A stretch of 36,504 nt of DNA from a virus, in IMG/VR virus record IMGVR_UViG_3300045286_000150, positions 1 to 36,504 of that record; one strand, 5' to 3'. Of this stretch, positions 9,877-15,982 are shown piece by piece. Position numbers and translations under genes: made by a program. The notes under the pieces were generated by a model. It was given only the letters and a program-made list of their open reading frames with translations. It was not told the DNA's origin and searched no databases. Numbering within the stretch: the first letter of the stretch is position 1; every line of letters starts with the position of its first letter.

Positions 9877-10096
9877 TCCCTGGCAGCAATTTCGTAATCT
9901 GCTTCCCGGCTCTCCGCTGATCATCGGCGAGGTGACGGCCCACAACGACGACGGTACCAGCACCATTAGCCTGCCCAACGGAGGCAGCGTCAACGCCATC
10001 GGGCAGGTAGTTGATATCAATCATCTGGCCTTTGTGCGCAACGGACAAGTGCTCGGCGAGGCACCGGCCCTGTCTCAATCCACCCTGGAAATATGA
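9869..10096 (+). CDS. Small baseplate/hub accessory protein
   Basis: 75 residues, overlapping the hub gene by eight bases. The sequence begins MANPWQQFRNLLPG and continues with a small beta-barrel pattern (GEVTAHNDDGTSTISLPNGG ... GQVVDI ... AFVRNGQVLGEAP). This resembles short OB-like proteins that follow the hub gene in related siphophages. Probable virion component of the tail tip. The stop overlaps the next start (ATGA). Confidence 0.6.
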   Translation: MANPWQQFRNLLPGSPLIIGEVTAHNDDGTSTISLPNGGSVNAIGQVVDINHLAFVRNGQVLGEAPALSQSTLEI

Positions 10097-10656
10097 TAAA
10101 ACCTCCCCTGGTCTCCGTGATCTGCCCGACCACACCGGCCCGCGACTCGTTTAGGCCGGCCTTCCTGCGCTATTATGGGGGACAGGACTACCGCAACAAA
10201 GAACTGATACTCATCGACGGACCCGGCACCATCGGCGCCAAGCGCAACTTCGGATGCGCCCGCGCCAGGGGCTGCATCATCGTGCACATGGACGACGATG
10301 ATTTCTACGCCTCCGATTGGATCAGCCGTTCGGTGGATTTTCTACTGATGCATCCCAATGCGGAGATCACGGGATTGAGCGATTTGTTTTTCAAGAAAGG
10401 CGAGGAAATCTGGAAATATACCTACAGTTATCCGCCTCACGCATGGGTGGGCGGGGCGACGATGTGCTATCGTAAATCAGTATGGGAGAGATTCAAGTTT
10501 CCCGACAAAATGATCGGTGAGGATTGCGATTTTCAGTGGAAATCGAAAGCCCGAATTTTCCCCCATGATTATATCGACGGATTCAAGGCAACCATTCATG
10601 ATGGGAATACATATAAAAACAATATGCAACTGAAGGAATGGACCAAGATTAGGTAA
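10093..10656 (+). CDS. GT2-family glycosyltransferase (GT-A fold)
   Basis: 187 residues. The N-terminal VSVICPTTPAR strand, a GAKRNFG motif (residues 48-54), and MDDDDFY (66-72) in the place of the nucleotide-sugar/metal-binding DxD match family 2 glycosyltransferases. GEDCDF (142-147) fits the catalytic acid region. There is no signal or membrane segment, so it should act in the cytoplasm. It is translationally coupled (ATGA) to the tail-hub accessory gene. It may glycosylate a virion protein or modify host surface glycans. Which one cannot be told from sequence. Confidence 0.8.
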   Translation: MIKPPLVSVICPTTPARDSFRPAFLRYYGGQDYRNKELILIDGPGTIGAKRNFGCARARGCIIVHMDDDDFYASDWISRSVDFLLMHPNAEITGLSDLFFKKGEEIWKYTYSYPPHAWVGGATMCYRKSVWERFKFPDKMIGEDCDFQWKSKARIFPHDYIDGFKATIHDGNTYKNNMQLKEWTKIR

Positions 10657-10901
10657 TGAAAATAATTATTTTATTATCATTGATAATGACGTTATCCAGT
10701 TGTCAATCACAAAAAGAACATGATTTGGTCTCGGTTGGGCATCATATCAACATCTGTTTCGATCAGTATTATATCGGTAAACCATCCGAACATTGCCTGG
10801 AAGCAATCAATAACCTGATATGCGAAGCGGAACACCATCACGAAGAAATGTTACGTCAGAAAAATATAAAACTGGAGTGCAATCATGAAAATAAAAAATG
10901 A
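10656..10901 (+). CDS. Small predicted lipoprotein
   Basis: 81 residues, start overlapping the glycosyltransferase stop (TAATG). The first 16 residues are a lipoprotein signal: a Lys, a hydrophobic core, then LSSC, so Cys16 should be acylated. The mature part is about 65 residues, His- and Cys-rich (five more cysteines) and not proline-rich, so it does not look like an Rz1 spanin. The DNA is visibly AT-rich compared with the tail genes. Possible roles are superinfection exclusion or another lysogenic-conversion function; neither is shown by the sequence. Confidence 0.65.
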   Translation: MKIIILLSLIMTLSSCQSQKEHDLVSVGHHINICFDQYYIGKPSEHCLEAINNLICEAEHHHEEMLRQKNIKLECNHENKK

Positions 10902-11076
10902 TAACGAGTTTGAATATTATTTAAATAAAGCGCGTTATTTCATGGGTAAACATCCTGATAATATTACTAAAGAAGAAATAAATGAAATTGAAGAAATAAG
11001 ATATTCATGTAAAGAATATGAATTGAAACAATTCAAAAAAATCAACAGTTTTTGTTCCGCAACGCATTTTAAGTAA
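10885..11076 (+). CDS. Small AT-rich helical protein, unknown
   Basis: 63 residues, overlapping the lipoprotein gene by 17 bases. It is charged and almost wholly helical, with a DNITKEEINEIEEI segment. No family recognised. Very low GC and codon use unlike the tail operon suggest a late-acquired moron together with the lipoprotein gene. Confidence 0.5.
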   Translation: MKIKNDNEFEYYLNKARYFMGKHPDNITKEEINEIEEIRYSCKEYELKQFKKINSFCSATHFK

Positions 11077-11168
11077 TTGATTAGGAAACTATGTTTTTTC
11101 CCTGTTTTTGGATTATTGAGGAACGCAAAGCGATATAGGCCTATGTTTTTAAATAAATTCGTTGCAGT

Positions 11169-11223
11169 CTTAAAATCCCTCGCCTTTACCGGCGTGCCGG
11201 TTCGACTCCGGCCCGAGGCACCA
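11169..11223 (+). other. attP core: 3' half of tRNA-Leu(UAA)
   Basis: From 11169 the sequence reads as a tRNA from its anticodon loop (CTTAAAA, anticodon TAA at 11171-11173) through the 3' anticodon stem (TCCCT), a long variable arm, a T arm (GCCGG-TTCGACT-CCGGC) and the acceptor strand CCGAGGCA ending in CCA at 11221-11223. The bases before 11169 (GCAGT) do not pair with TCCCT, so the 5' half is absent. This is the classic integrase target: the phage restores the 3' end of the host tRNA on integration. It lies about 80 bp from the integrase gene. Confidence 0.88.
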
Positions 11224-11231
11224 GGTTAATC

Positions 11232-11272
11232 AAGCGGTTGCATCTGTATTTCAGATTCAGCCGCTTTTTTTC
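11232..11272 (+). terminator. Intrinsic terminator after the tail operon/attP
   Basis: AAGCGG (11232-11237) pairs with CCGCTT (11261-11266), with a nested ATCTG/CAGAT hairpin inside, followed by a run of T. It ends rightward transcription of the tail operon. After integration it may also serve the re-formed tRNA. Confidence 0.75.
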
Positions 11273-11304
11273 GTTCCGCAATTATTTTTTTGTTCCGCAA
11301 AATC

Positions 11305-12351
11305 TTATTTTGTGGGGGTAACTTTATCGCCTTTGCGGTCGCGGACGTAGTGCTCGGTCATGACGATTGTGCTGTGGCCAAGTTGCCGCTGCGCGGCGTG
11401 GATGGTGGTGGTTTCGGATTTATCGGTGGCGGCTTTGGCGCGAAGATCCATGAAGCGGAATCGGCGAATGGCATTGGCCAATAGCGGGTTGGCTTTGGCT
11501 GCGGCTTCGCGGGCTTTGTCGAAGCGTCCGCGCAGGGTATGGTAATTCATCGCTCGGCCATCCCCGACGATCAGCAGGTTGAGGGGGCGAATGGTAAAGG
11601 CTTGCTTGTGAGATTTGATGCGATCGAGCAGTGCGGAAAGTTGGCCGGTTATTTCGATGCGGAGCTTTTTGCCGGTTTTGCCCTGGCAAACTTCTAGGAT
11701 ATTGCCACGAATATCGGTCTCGCTCATTTTGAGCAAATCGGCTTCCCGCTGGCCGGTGAGATAGGCAAGGTCCAGGGCATCGCGCAATGGCCAATCGGCG
11801 GCTTGCCATACGGCCTGGAATGCGTCGTCTTCGATATAAACATCCCTGCCTTGTTCCCTAAATCCTTTGATGCCCTGGCAGGGGTTTGGTGCATCGGTGT
11901 AGCCCCATTCGCGGGCTTTATTAAAGATGTGGGAGAACAGGGCTTTTTCCCGATTGGCGCGGATTTTCGCCTGGGCTCCTCGCCAGTCGAGATATTGCCG
12001 GATGTGGATAGGCTTAATCTGCTCGATGGGCGCGGGTGGGGCGTCGAAGAATTTGTACAAGGCCTCGATTTCACGCAGGTTCAACTTTCGAGTCGCGGGG
12101 GCTTTGGTGGGGAGGATTTCGCGGATGTAGCGCTCGGCCACATAGCGAAAGGTGATGATCTGCGGGTGACGCGGCTTGGCGTCGATCTCCAGTTGCGCCC
12201 ATTGTTTTACCGCCAGCGCGTAATCATTGCCAAGGGGTATTTCCTTTCTTGGCTTACCGCCTGCATCGTAGTAATACCAGGTCTTACCTCCACGAATACG
12301 AGCGCGGAGACGCGGAGGCAGGTTTTGATGTTTGTACGGTTTGCGGCCCAT
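11305..12351 (-). CDS. int: Tyrosine recombinase integrase
   Basis: 348 residues, the last gene of the leftward early operon. It has an N-terminal arm-binding region, a SAM-like core-binding domain (about 65-165) and a catalytic domain with Arg202 (TGQRE), Lys225 (GKTGKK), Arg304 (in MDLRAK; the usual His of the HxxR box is Met301), His326 (LGHST) and nucleophile Tyr335 (EHY). It catalyses site-specific recombination between attP and the host tRNA-Leu gene. The adjacent attP core and the adjoining DUF4224 gene support a complete integration module. The RDLRAK-like variant of the HxxR box is common in gammaproteobacterial phage integrases. Confidence 0.95.
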   Translation of the reverse strand: MGRKPYKHQNLPPRLRARIRGGKTWYYYDAGGKPRKEIPLGNDYALAVKQWAQLEIDAKPRHPQIITFRYVAERYIREILPTKAPATRKLNLREIEALYKFFDAPPAPIEQIKPIHIRQYLDWRGAQAKIRANREKALFSHIFNKAREWGYTDAPNPCQGIKGFREQGRDVYIEDDAFQAVWQAADWPLRDALDLAYLTGQREADLLKMSETDIRGNILEVCQGKTGKKLRIEITGQLSALLDRIKSHKQAFTIRPLNLLIVGDGRAMNYHTLRGRFDKAREAAAKANPLLANAIRRFRFMDLRAKAATDKSETTTIHAAQRQLGHSTIVMTEHYVRDRKGDKVTPTK

Positions 12352-12359
12352 GGCGAGTA

Positions 12360-12572
12360 TTATCCGCGCAAAACGCGCGGTTGCCAGTCCTGGCCAGGTG
12401 TTGAAATGGGTCCCGGCGTTCCTTCCACTGCCGAACGGCAGACGACTGGGCGTCCAGCGGCATTGACGCGAAAGGGAATACCACTAAGGCGTAACCACGC
12501 AATCTGGTGTTGATGGCGCTTGCGTCCAGTTAATTCAGAAAGTTCACTGGCAGTGAGAAATAAAGTTTTCAT
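12360..12572 (-). CDS. DUF4224 protein (probable excisionase/recombination regulator)
   Basis: 70 residues from the ATG at 12572. A longer reading frame extends upstream, but only the segment from MKTLFLTASEL matches the family. The FLTASELSELTGRKR, then Q-x2-WL-x3-GIPF, then NAAGRPVV pattern is characteristic of DUF4224, whose members are found next to phage integrases and are thought to help direct excision. The stop is eight bases before the integrase start. Confidence 0.8.
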   Translation of the reverse strand: MKTLFLTASELSELTGRKRHQHQIAWLRLSGIPFRVNAAGRPVVCRSAVEGTPGPISTPGQDWQPRVLRG

Positions 12573-12597
12573 GCCGTCATTTACCAACATCGTCAAT

Positions 12598-12810
12598 TCA
12601 CTTGCGTAAATGTTCCAGACAGATGGCCTGTCGGGTAGTGGAAAAACCGCCCAATGCGCAACGCAGTGTCTCCAAATTCTGGAGATGGGGGTCTTCATAA
12701 ATAACTTTAAGGTGAATGCAATTGCCGCACATGTCTCGATTCATGCTGGATTTCCAGTCCTGTTTGGCGCGGGCTTGTTCTTTCAGGGTTCCACTGGCAT
12801 CGGCTTTCAT
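12598..12810 (-). CDS. Small cysteine-containing (zinc-binding?) phage protein
   Basis: 70 residues from the ATG at 12810. This start shares its A with the upstream stop (TGATG) and has a strong SD, GGGAGGA, seven bases before it. An in-frame start at 12846 lacks those features. CGNC, a later single C, and a final C form a possible metal-binding set. Function unknown; part of the leftward early operon. Confidence 0.65.
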   Translation of the reverse strand: MKADASGTLKEQARAKQDWKSSMNRDMCGNCIHLKVIYEDPHLQNLETLRCALGGFSTTRQAICLEHLRK

Positions 12811-13238
12811 CAGTAATCCTCCCATTGTTGCTTGCAATCGGTCCATTTGGTTGTACCCCCAATGTTATCCAGCATTTGAAGCGCCGTTTCTCGCCTTTTT
12901 TCCCATTCCAGCCGTTTTTGAATGGCATTAGCCATATCTTCTTCTAATCTTTTAATGTAATCATCTCTATCTCCCCTATCGAATCCAAACTCCGTATCGA
13001 ATTCTTCAGGCGGCAGTGACGTGATTCTTTCAAGTCTGAGTTTTCCTTGGCTCAATTCAGAAGAGCTTTTGACATCAGCCGGAGGTTTTGGATCGAGATC
13101 GTTTAATATATTTTCCAGCCCGATTACACATTGAGTGGCTGATTCAGATGGCCCAATCTCGGCGCTGAGTTCGTAGCGGACATGTTCATAGTTACCCAGA
13201 TTATGTAGCCGCGCTATTTTGATGGTGGTGATTTTCAT
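12810..13238 (-). CDS. Conserved phage early protein (MKITTIKIARLHNLGNYEHV type)
   Basis: 142 residues from the ATG at 13238. An upstream in-frame ATG at 13277 would overlap the preceding gene and is less likely. The N-terminal pattern (MK-I-x-I-x-I-A-R, then NLGNYE-x-VRYEL) recurs in small proteins of phage early operons in proteobacteria. The C-terminal half (about 80-142) is charged and helical. No biochemical role is known to me. Coupled to the downstream gene by TGATG. Confidence 0.6.
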   Translation of the reverse strand: MKITTIKIARLHNLGNYEHVRYELSAEIGPSESATQCVIGLENILNDLDPKPPADVKSSSELSQGKLRLERITSLPPEEFDTEFGFDRGDRDDYIKRLEEDMANAIQKRLEWEKRRETALQMLDNIGGTTKWTDCKQQWEDY

Positions 13239-13254
13239 GGTTGATTCTCTGTTT

Positions 13255-13485
13255 TTAGATGACATCAAAACCCGCATAATGGCATTTCAATTCCGTAATC
13301 TGTTTTTTACGATTAACCTGAAAGGGTTGATCCAGTTTGATTACAGAATAATTTTCCATGCCCGGTGCTTTTAACTGCCTCGTGATAATCCCCGTCAGTC
13401 CGGCATAGGGTTGGCCCTTGCTACCGTTAACGCGAATGATGACCTTTGAACCGATAGCGGGTCGGCGATTTTGTGGATTTATCAT
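13255..13485 (-). CDS. Small hypothetical early protein, beta-rich
   Basis: 76 residues, with AGGA eight bases before the ATG. A basic protein with KVIIRVNGSKGQPYAGLTGII, resembling a small SH3/KOW-like barrel that follows a conserved Gly-rich loop. The match is only by eye. Member of the leftward early operon. Confidence 0.55.
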   Translation of the reverse strand: MINPQNRRPAIGSKVIIRVNGSKGQPYAGLTGIITRQLKAPGMENYSVIKLDQPFQVNRKKQITELKCHYAGFDVI

Positions 13486-13514
13486 GGTGTTTTCCTAAAA
13501 TCTTGTGGCAATGG

Positions 13515-13730
13515 TTAATAGTGTTCGGCTTTGGCCGGGCCCGGCGCTGAGCCGTCGTCCGGGGGCAAGTCCGGGTGTTCCAGGCGCGCAATCAATTGTC
13601 CGATTCTGTCGCGCAAATCGAGGTTTTCCGCCTTCAAATCCCGAATATCAATTTGAGCGATGTATAACTTGCATTGGGTCAGTTCCAGTTCGCGAGTCAG
13701 GTCGGCGTGGGAGGGGGTTTGCATGTTCAT
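13515..13730 (-). CDS. Small coiled-coil early protein
   Basis: 71 residues, with AAGG six bases before the ATG. Residues 8-52 have leucine/isoleucine at heptad spacing (LTRELELTQCKLYIA, then DLKAENLDLRDRIGQLIARL), a leucine-zipper-like coiled coil. The tail is proline- and acid-rich. Probably a dimeric accessory or regulatory protein; no family recognised. Confidence 0.55.
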   Translation of the reverse strand: MNMQTPSHADLTRELELTQCKLYIAQIDIRDLKAENLDLRDRIGQLIARLEHPDLPPDDGSAPGPAKAEHY

Positions 13731-13738
13731 TTTTTGCC

Positions 13739-13900
13739 TTATTTTTTCAAAATGGTTAACGGTTGGTTAATAGGTGGGGATGGATTGCGCGGTCCGAAAA
13801 TAAAAGCGAGATATTCCTTGATTAACGGATAGCGGCCATGAATGGCGTTATCCAAATACCGCCGGTATTTCCAATATTCGTCTTTGGGCTTTTCAGTCAT
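13739..13900 (-). CDS. Small hypothetical early protein
   Basis: 53 residues from the ATG at 13900, which overlaps the stop of the upstream zinc-ribbon gene by eight bases. A start at 14005 would lie wholly inside that gene. The protein is Tyr- and Arg-rich with a hydrophobic segment near residues 28-36 (LIKEYLAFIF). No family recognised. Confidence 0.5.
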   Translation of the reverse strand: MTEKPKDEYWKYRRYLDNAIHGRYPLIKEYLAFIFGPRNPSPPINQPLTILKK

Positions 13901-14093
13901 GGTCTGTCTCTTGCTGGTTGGGTCTGGATTGATAGAGGGAACAGAAGATCCAGTCCTCCGACCACCAGGTGCCGGTGCAGCCGAACGCCGGGCGGTCCTG
14001 GCCACAGCGGATGAGAACGGGATGATCGGTTGGGATAGCGTGGCGGCAGGTTTTGCACTGGACGATGGCTTCGAGTATGGGGACGGCGCTCAT
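13893..14093 (-). CDS. Small zinc-ribbon-like early protein
   Basis: 66 residues. CKTCRH (13-18), a lone C30, C39 and C51 give a likely metal site, with a WWSEDWIFC segment. AGGAAGG sits about nine bases before the start. Comparable short cysteine proteins are common in phage leftward operons. No function assigned. Confidence 0.6.
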   Translation of the reverse strand: MSAVPILEAIVQCKTCRHAIPTDHPVLIRCGQDRPAFGCTGTWWSEDWIFCSLYQSRPNQQETDHD

Positions 14094-14097
14094 GCGG

Positions 14098-14274
14098 TCA
14101 GCCTTCCTGATTAATTTCCGGTTTTTGATCGAATAAGTCGACTTGCTTCAAGGCTAAATACGACAGTTTTCCTTTATTCAGTAATTGGCGCTTCTTGGAG
14201 CAAGCGGCATGATTGCCATGCCTCCGGAGTTTTCCGCAGATGTCGCAAATAAAGTCTGTAGTGTTCAGTTTCAT
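14098..14274 (-). CDS. 58-residue zinc-finger early protein
   Basis: Short gene reading from the ATG at 14274 to TGA at 14098-14100, with a strong SD (GGAGG, six-base spacing). The motif C10-x2-C13, H19, H22, C25 (CDICGKLRRHGNHAACSK) is a small zinc finger seen in phage early proteins. It sits between the 14342-14527 gene and the 13893-14093 gene, with tight spacing on the downstream side. Likely nucleic-acid or protein binding; role not known. Confidence 0.6.
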   Translation of the reverse strand: MKLNTTDFICDICGKLRRHGNHAACSKKRQLLNKGKLSYLALKQVDLFDQKPEINQEG

Positions 14275-14294
14275 GTCATGCCTCCGATTTTGGA

Positions 14295-14331
14295 ATTCGT
14301 TGGGTTGCGATGGAGCCGCAAACCAACCTAC
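14295..14331. repeat. Palindromic repeat, copy 1 (degenerate)
   Basis: Matches the family word TTCGTTGGGTTGCGA-TGGAG-CCGCAA but the right arm is damaged (CAAACCAACC instead of CAACCCAACC). It lies between two early genes. Confidence 0.7.
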
Positions 14332-14341
14332 TCAGTTGTCG

Positions 14342-14527
14342 TCACTCTGTTGGAATGTAGAAAAGATCGAATGCGATCAGCTCGAACTCACGCGCAGCTT
14401 TTTCGCCATAGACATCCAAAAAATGGTGATCGCCATCGACTATCTGATCGAACTCGTTGGGTTCGTCCACGAAGCGCCGTGCCCATTCGGTGAAGATGGC
14501 CACGATCTGCGAGTGGGTGAGGGTCAT
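14342..14527 (-). CDS. Small early protein, first gene of the leftward operon
   Basis: 61 residues from the ATG at 14527, with AGGAG six bases upstream. A start at 14587 would overlap the promoter's -10 and has no SD. The protein is helical and acidic (IFTEWARRFVDEPNEFDQ, ending in an aromatic FDLFYIPTE). Its family is not recognised. Its promoter and two operators lie just upstream (14578-14620). Confidence 0.6.
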   Translation of the reverse strand: MTLTHSQIVAIFTEWARRFVDEPNEFDQIVDGDHHFLDVYGEKAAREFELIAFDLFYIPTE

Positions 14528-14577
14528 GGAGGCTCCTGGATGGTGAAGGATTTCAGCCTGGATGGGCGTTGGCGGAT

Positions 14578-14620
14578 ATAGTAGCAAATGCTATTTCATG
14601 ATGTCAATAGCATGTGCTAA
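14578..14620 (-). promoter_or_regulatory. Leftward early promoter with two TAGCA-NN-TGCTA operators
   Basis: On the minus strand TTGACA (14602-14607) and TACTAT (14578-14583) are 18 bases apart. Two 12-bp sites with perfect TAGCA/TGCTA arms, at 14582-14593 (over the -10) and 14608-14619 (just upstream of the -35), closely resemble the sites in the 18.75 kb switch region. This is the phage's probable PL-like promoter, controlling the int operon. Operator identity is inferred from similarity; binding is not shown. Confidence 0.7.
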
Positions 14621-14638
14621 TTTTTTTCCCGCACGCAC

Positions 14639-14662
14639 AAAAAAAGCCCGCGCGGGGCGGGC
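14639..14662 (-). terminator. Leftward intrinsic terminator
   Basis: On the minus strand GCCCGC-CCCGC-GCGGGC is followed by seven T (bases 14639-14645). It would stop leftward transcription just before the early promoter, insulating it from upstream reads. Confidence 0.65.
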
Positions 14663-14707
14663 GGGAATTGCCGTTGACGGCATTGACAACGCAGGTAATG
14701 GGTTGGC

Positions 14708-14920
14708 ATGATTGCCAACATGAAGGCTGGGCTGATCTATCGTTACCGCCGCGATTACGGCGATGGCGCCCTTGTGGAGGCGGTGATTTGGCGTCTGCCG
14801 CAACCGCTGCCGGCGAGGCGAGTAGGTTGGGTTGCGACACCATCGCAACCCAACCTACATTGCTCTTTTCATTCTGCTGTCTTTATGAAACAATTCAATT
14901 CTGCCGAAAAGGCAGCTTAG
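14708..14920 (+). pseudogene. Truncated TumE-family toxin gene
   Basis: The first 32 residues from the MKAG at 14720 (MKAGLIYRYRR, then DYGDGALVEAVIWRLPQPLPA) match the start of TumE/DUF6516 toxins, which normally run to roughly 90-100 residues. After that, the frame is the palindromic repeat (14822-14858) and then unrelated sequence, ending inside the first CRISPR-like repeat. There is no antitoxin partner. It is therefore a broken remnant, probably cut by insertion of the palindrome. Confidence 0.65.
14822..14858. repeat. Palindromic repeat, copy 2 (perfect 16-bp arms)
   Basis: GTAGGTTGGGTTGCGA and TCGCAACCCAACCTAC flank a five-base loop. This is the most symmetrical copy. It interrupts the TumE-like gene and lies about 40 bases before the mini-CRISPR. 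Confidence 0.85.
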
Positions 14921-14979
14921 AAATTGTAGTGTTACTTTTCGCTAAGTGACGGTTCACTGCCGAATAGGTAGACTTCAAA
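14896..14979 (+). CRISPR. One-spacer mini-array with type I-F-like repeats
   Basis: Repeat 1 (14896-14923) matches the I-F repeat from its stem onward: CTGCC-GAAAA-GGCAG then CTTAGAAA, the standard 8-nt crRNA handle. Only its first five bases and two loop bases differ. A 28-nt spacer (14924-14951) follows, then repeat 2 (14952-14979), which starts GTTCACTGCC-GAATA-GGTAG and is degenerate only after the hairpin. The segments a Cas6f-type nuclease and Cascade need, both hairpins and the first handle, are intact, while the segments not needed have drifted. An intrinsic terminator starts within repeat 2's end, and a weak promoter (TTGCTC, 18 bases, TATGAA) may lie upstream. The window holds no cas genes, so it would depend on a host I-F system. 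Confidence 0.78.
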
Positions 14980-15001
14980 AACGGGCTTCATGCCCGTTTT
15001 T
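14977..15001. terminator. Bidirectional intrinsic terminator of the mini-array and the 15030 gene
   Basis: AAAAACGGGC (14977-14986), loop TTCAT, GCCCGTTTTT (14992-15001): a 10-bp stem ending in T on both strands. It would end the rightward small RNA transcript immediately after the second repeat and also the leftward operon that ends at 15030. Confidence 0.85.
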
Positions 15002-15029
15002 GTTTTCAACCATCTTCTGGTTTCCAATG

Positions 15030-15479
15030 TTACGGTACGTAACGATCGCCGCCTTCATCCAAGGCTTGATTCAGCCAGGCTTTCGTGTCGGCATTGACTT
15101 CCTTTTCGATTGCCCTAGCGAATGCAATGCAGTCAAAGAGATTGTCCAGTTCTAGCAGTAATGAATCTCTGATTTCGATAATTTTCTGTTCAGTCAGCAT
15201 GTTGTAATACCTCGCAGAGGGTTCCTCTGGTTCCGCTGAAGCTTGGGAACCAGGAAAAGAAGATTCAGTTTTTGTTTTCAATAACCGCAGGCCTTCTTCA
15301 ATCAACTGAGTCGGGCCTTCCGGCTGTTGATCTATCCAGTCCGACAAATCGGGGTCGAGGCGGATGGTGCGGGCCCGTTTGCGTTGATTCGGGAGCAAGG
15401 TAGGTTTTACGCCGCCCCGATAGCCGCCGCGGGGTTTATTCGGATTCGGCATGTTGTTGGGATTTGATGGTTTTGTCAT
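15030..15479 (-). CDS. Small putative DNA-binding protein of the immunity operon
   Basis: 149 residues from the ATG at 15479, whose ATGA overlaps the upstream stop. The basic N terminus (residues 1-37, rich in Asn, Lys, Pro and Gly) is followed by RARTIRLDPDLSDWIDQQPEGPTQ, which has the strand-helix pattern of ribbon-helix-helix proteins. The C terminus (95-149) is helical and acidic. Probably a small regulator. Last gene of the leftward immunity operon. Confidence 0.55.
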   Translation of the reverse strand: MTKPSNPNNMPNPNKPRGGYRGGVKPTLLPNQRKRARTIRLDPDLSDWIDQQPEGPTQLIEEGLRLLKTKTESSFPGSQASAEPEEPSARYYNMLTEQKIIEIRDSLLLELDNLFDCIAFARAIEKEVNADTKAWLNQALDEGGDRYVP

Positions 15480-15982
15480 ATCCTGCCCAAGCCCAAGCCA
15501 GGTTCCGTTTGAGATCGCCCGGAAATCCAAGCCCAGGCCAAGCAGCGTTCGAAATCGCCCAGCCATTCCAGGGCGTCGGCGTGATTCACGATGTCGGGTT
15601 CCAGGGAAACCGCGATCCATGGCTCAGTGGGACAGCGATCGGAATCGGTCGCTGCCGGCACCGTGGAAAATTCATGCAATCTGCGCCAGATTCTTGAACC
15701 CGGACGAGATTTAACCGCGACGGCAAAATTGACGAGCGCTACCGGCGCTTCATCGCAATGCCAGACGGAACCAACGAGAGAACGGCCCGGCGCCCGGCCT
15801 GCGAGGAGCGAATAATCCTCAGTGCCGGGCAACGTGATGGGGATACGCTGGCCGTCCCGTTCCAGGCATTGGTCAATCAGATGCTGACAAAACACCAGCG
15901 CATCGGTTTTCACTTCACCAGCAAACGAATCGCGGACGTGCCCGGACTGGAGAGTAATGTGGCGAATGAATCTAGGAGTCAT
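15476..15982 (-). CDS. Conserved phage/mobile-element protein of unknown function
   Basis: 168 residues. Recognisable conserved features include the N-terminal ITLQSGHVRDSFAGEV, the central SVWHCDEAPVALVNFAVAVKS, and PTEPWIAVSLEP followed by ALEWLGDFERCLAWAW near the C terminus. Proteins with this pattern recur in proteobacterial prophages and mobile elements, but no role is known to me. Its stop overlaps the start of the next gene, and its own start overlaps the upstream gene by 11 bases. Confidence 0.65.
   Translation of the reverse strand: MTPRFIRHITLQSGHVRDSFAGEVKTDALVFCQHLIDQCLERDGQRIPITLPGTEDYSLLAGRAPGRSLVGSVWHCDEAPVALVNFAVAVKSRPGSRIWRRLHEFSTVPAATDSDRCPTEPWIAVSLEPDIVNHADALEWLGDFERCLAWAWISGRSQTEPGLGLGRI

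Larger units (their letters stand above)
11054..11300. repeat. Three GTTCCGCAA repeats flanking attP (possible integrase arm sites)
   Basis: GTTCCGCAA occurs at 11054-11062, 11273-11281 and 11292-11300, each preceded by a T-rich stretch. One copy lies on one side of the attP core and two on the other, next to the integrase gene. This is the layout expected of arm-type binding sites for a tyrosine recombinase. The assignment is inference. Confidence 0.5.

Noticed and set aside
11117-11130. GGAACGCAAAG as a fourth integrase arm site
   Set aside because: It matches neither strand of GTTCCGCAA closely enough.
12421-12450. CACTGCCGAACGGCAGAC, a second I-F-like hairpin
   Set aside because: The loop is four, not five, bases, there is no handle, and it lies within the DUF4224 coding sequence. 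It looks like a chance match.
14940-14962. Similarity of the spacer/repeat junction (TAAGTGACGGT) to the origin repeats (TAAGTGTCGGT at 21151)
   Set aside because: Ten of eleven bases match but the similarity does not extend, so it is not a protospacer in this window. Listed only so that it is not mistaken for self-targeting.
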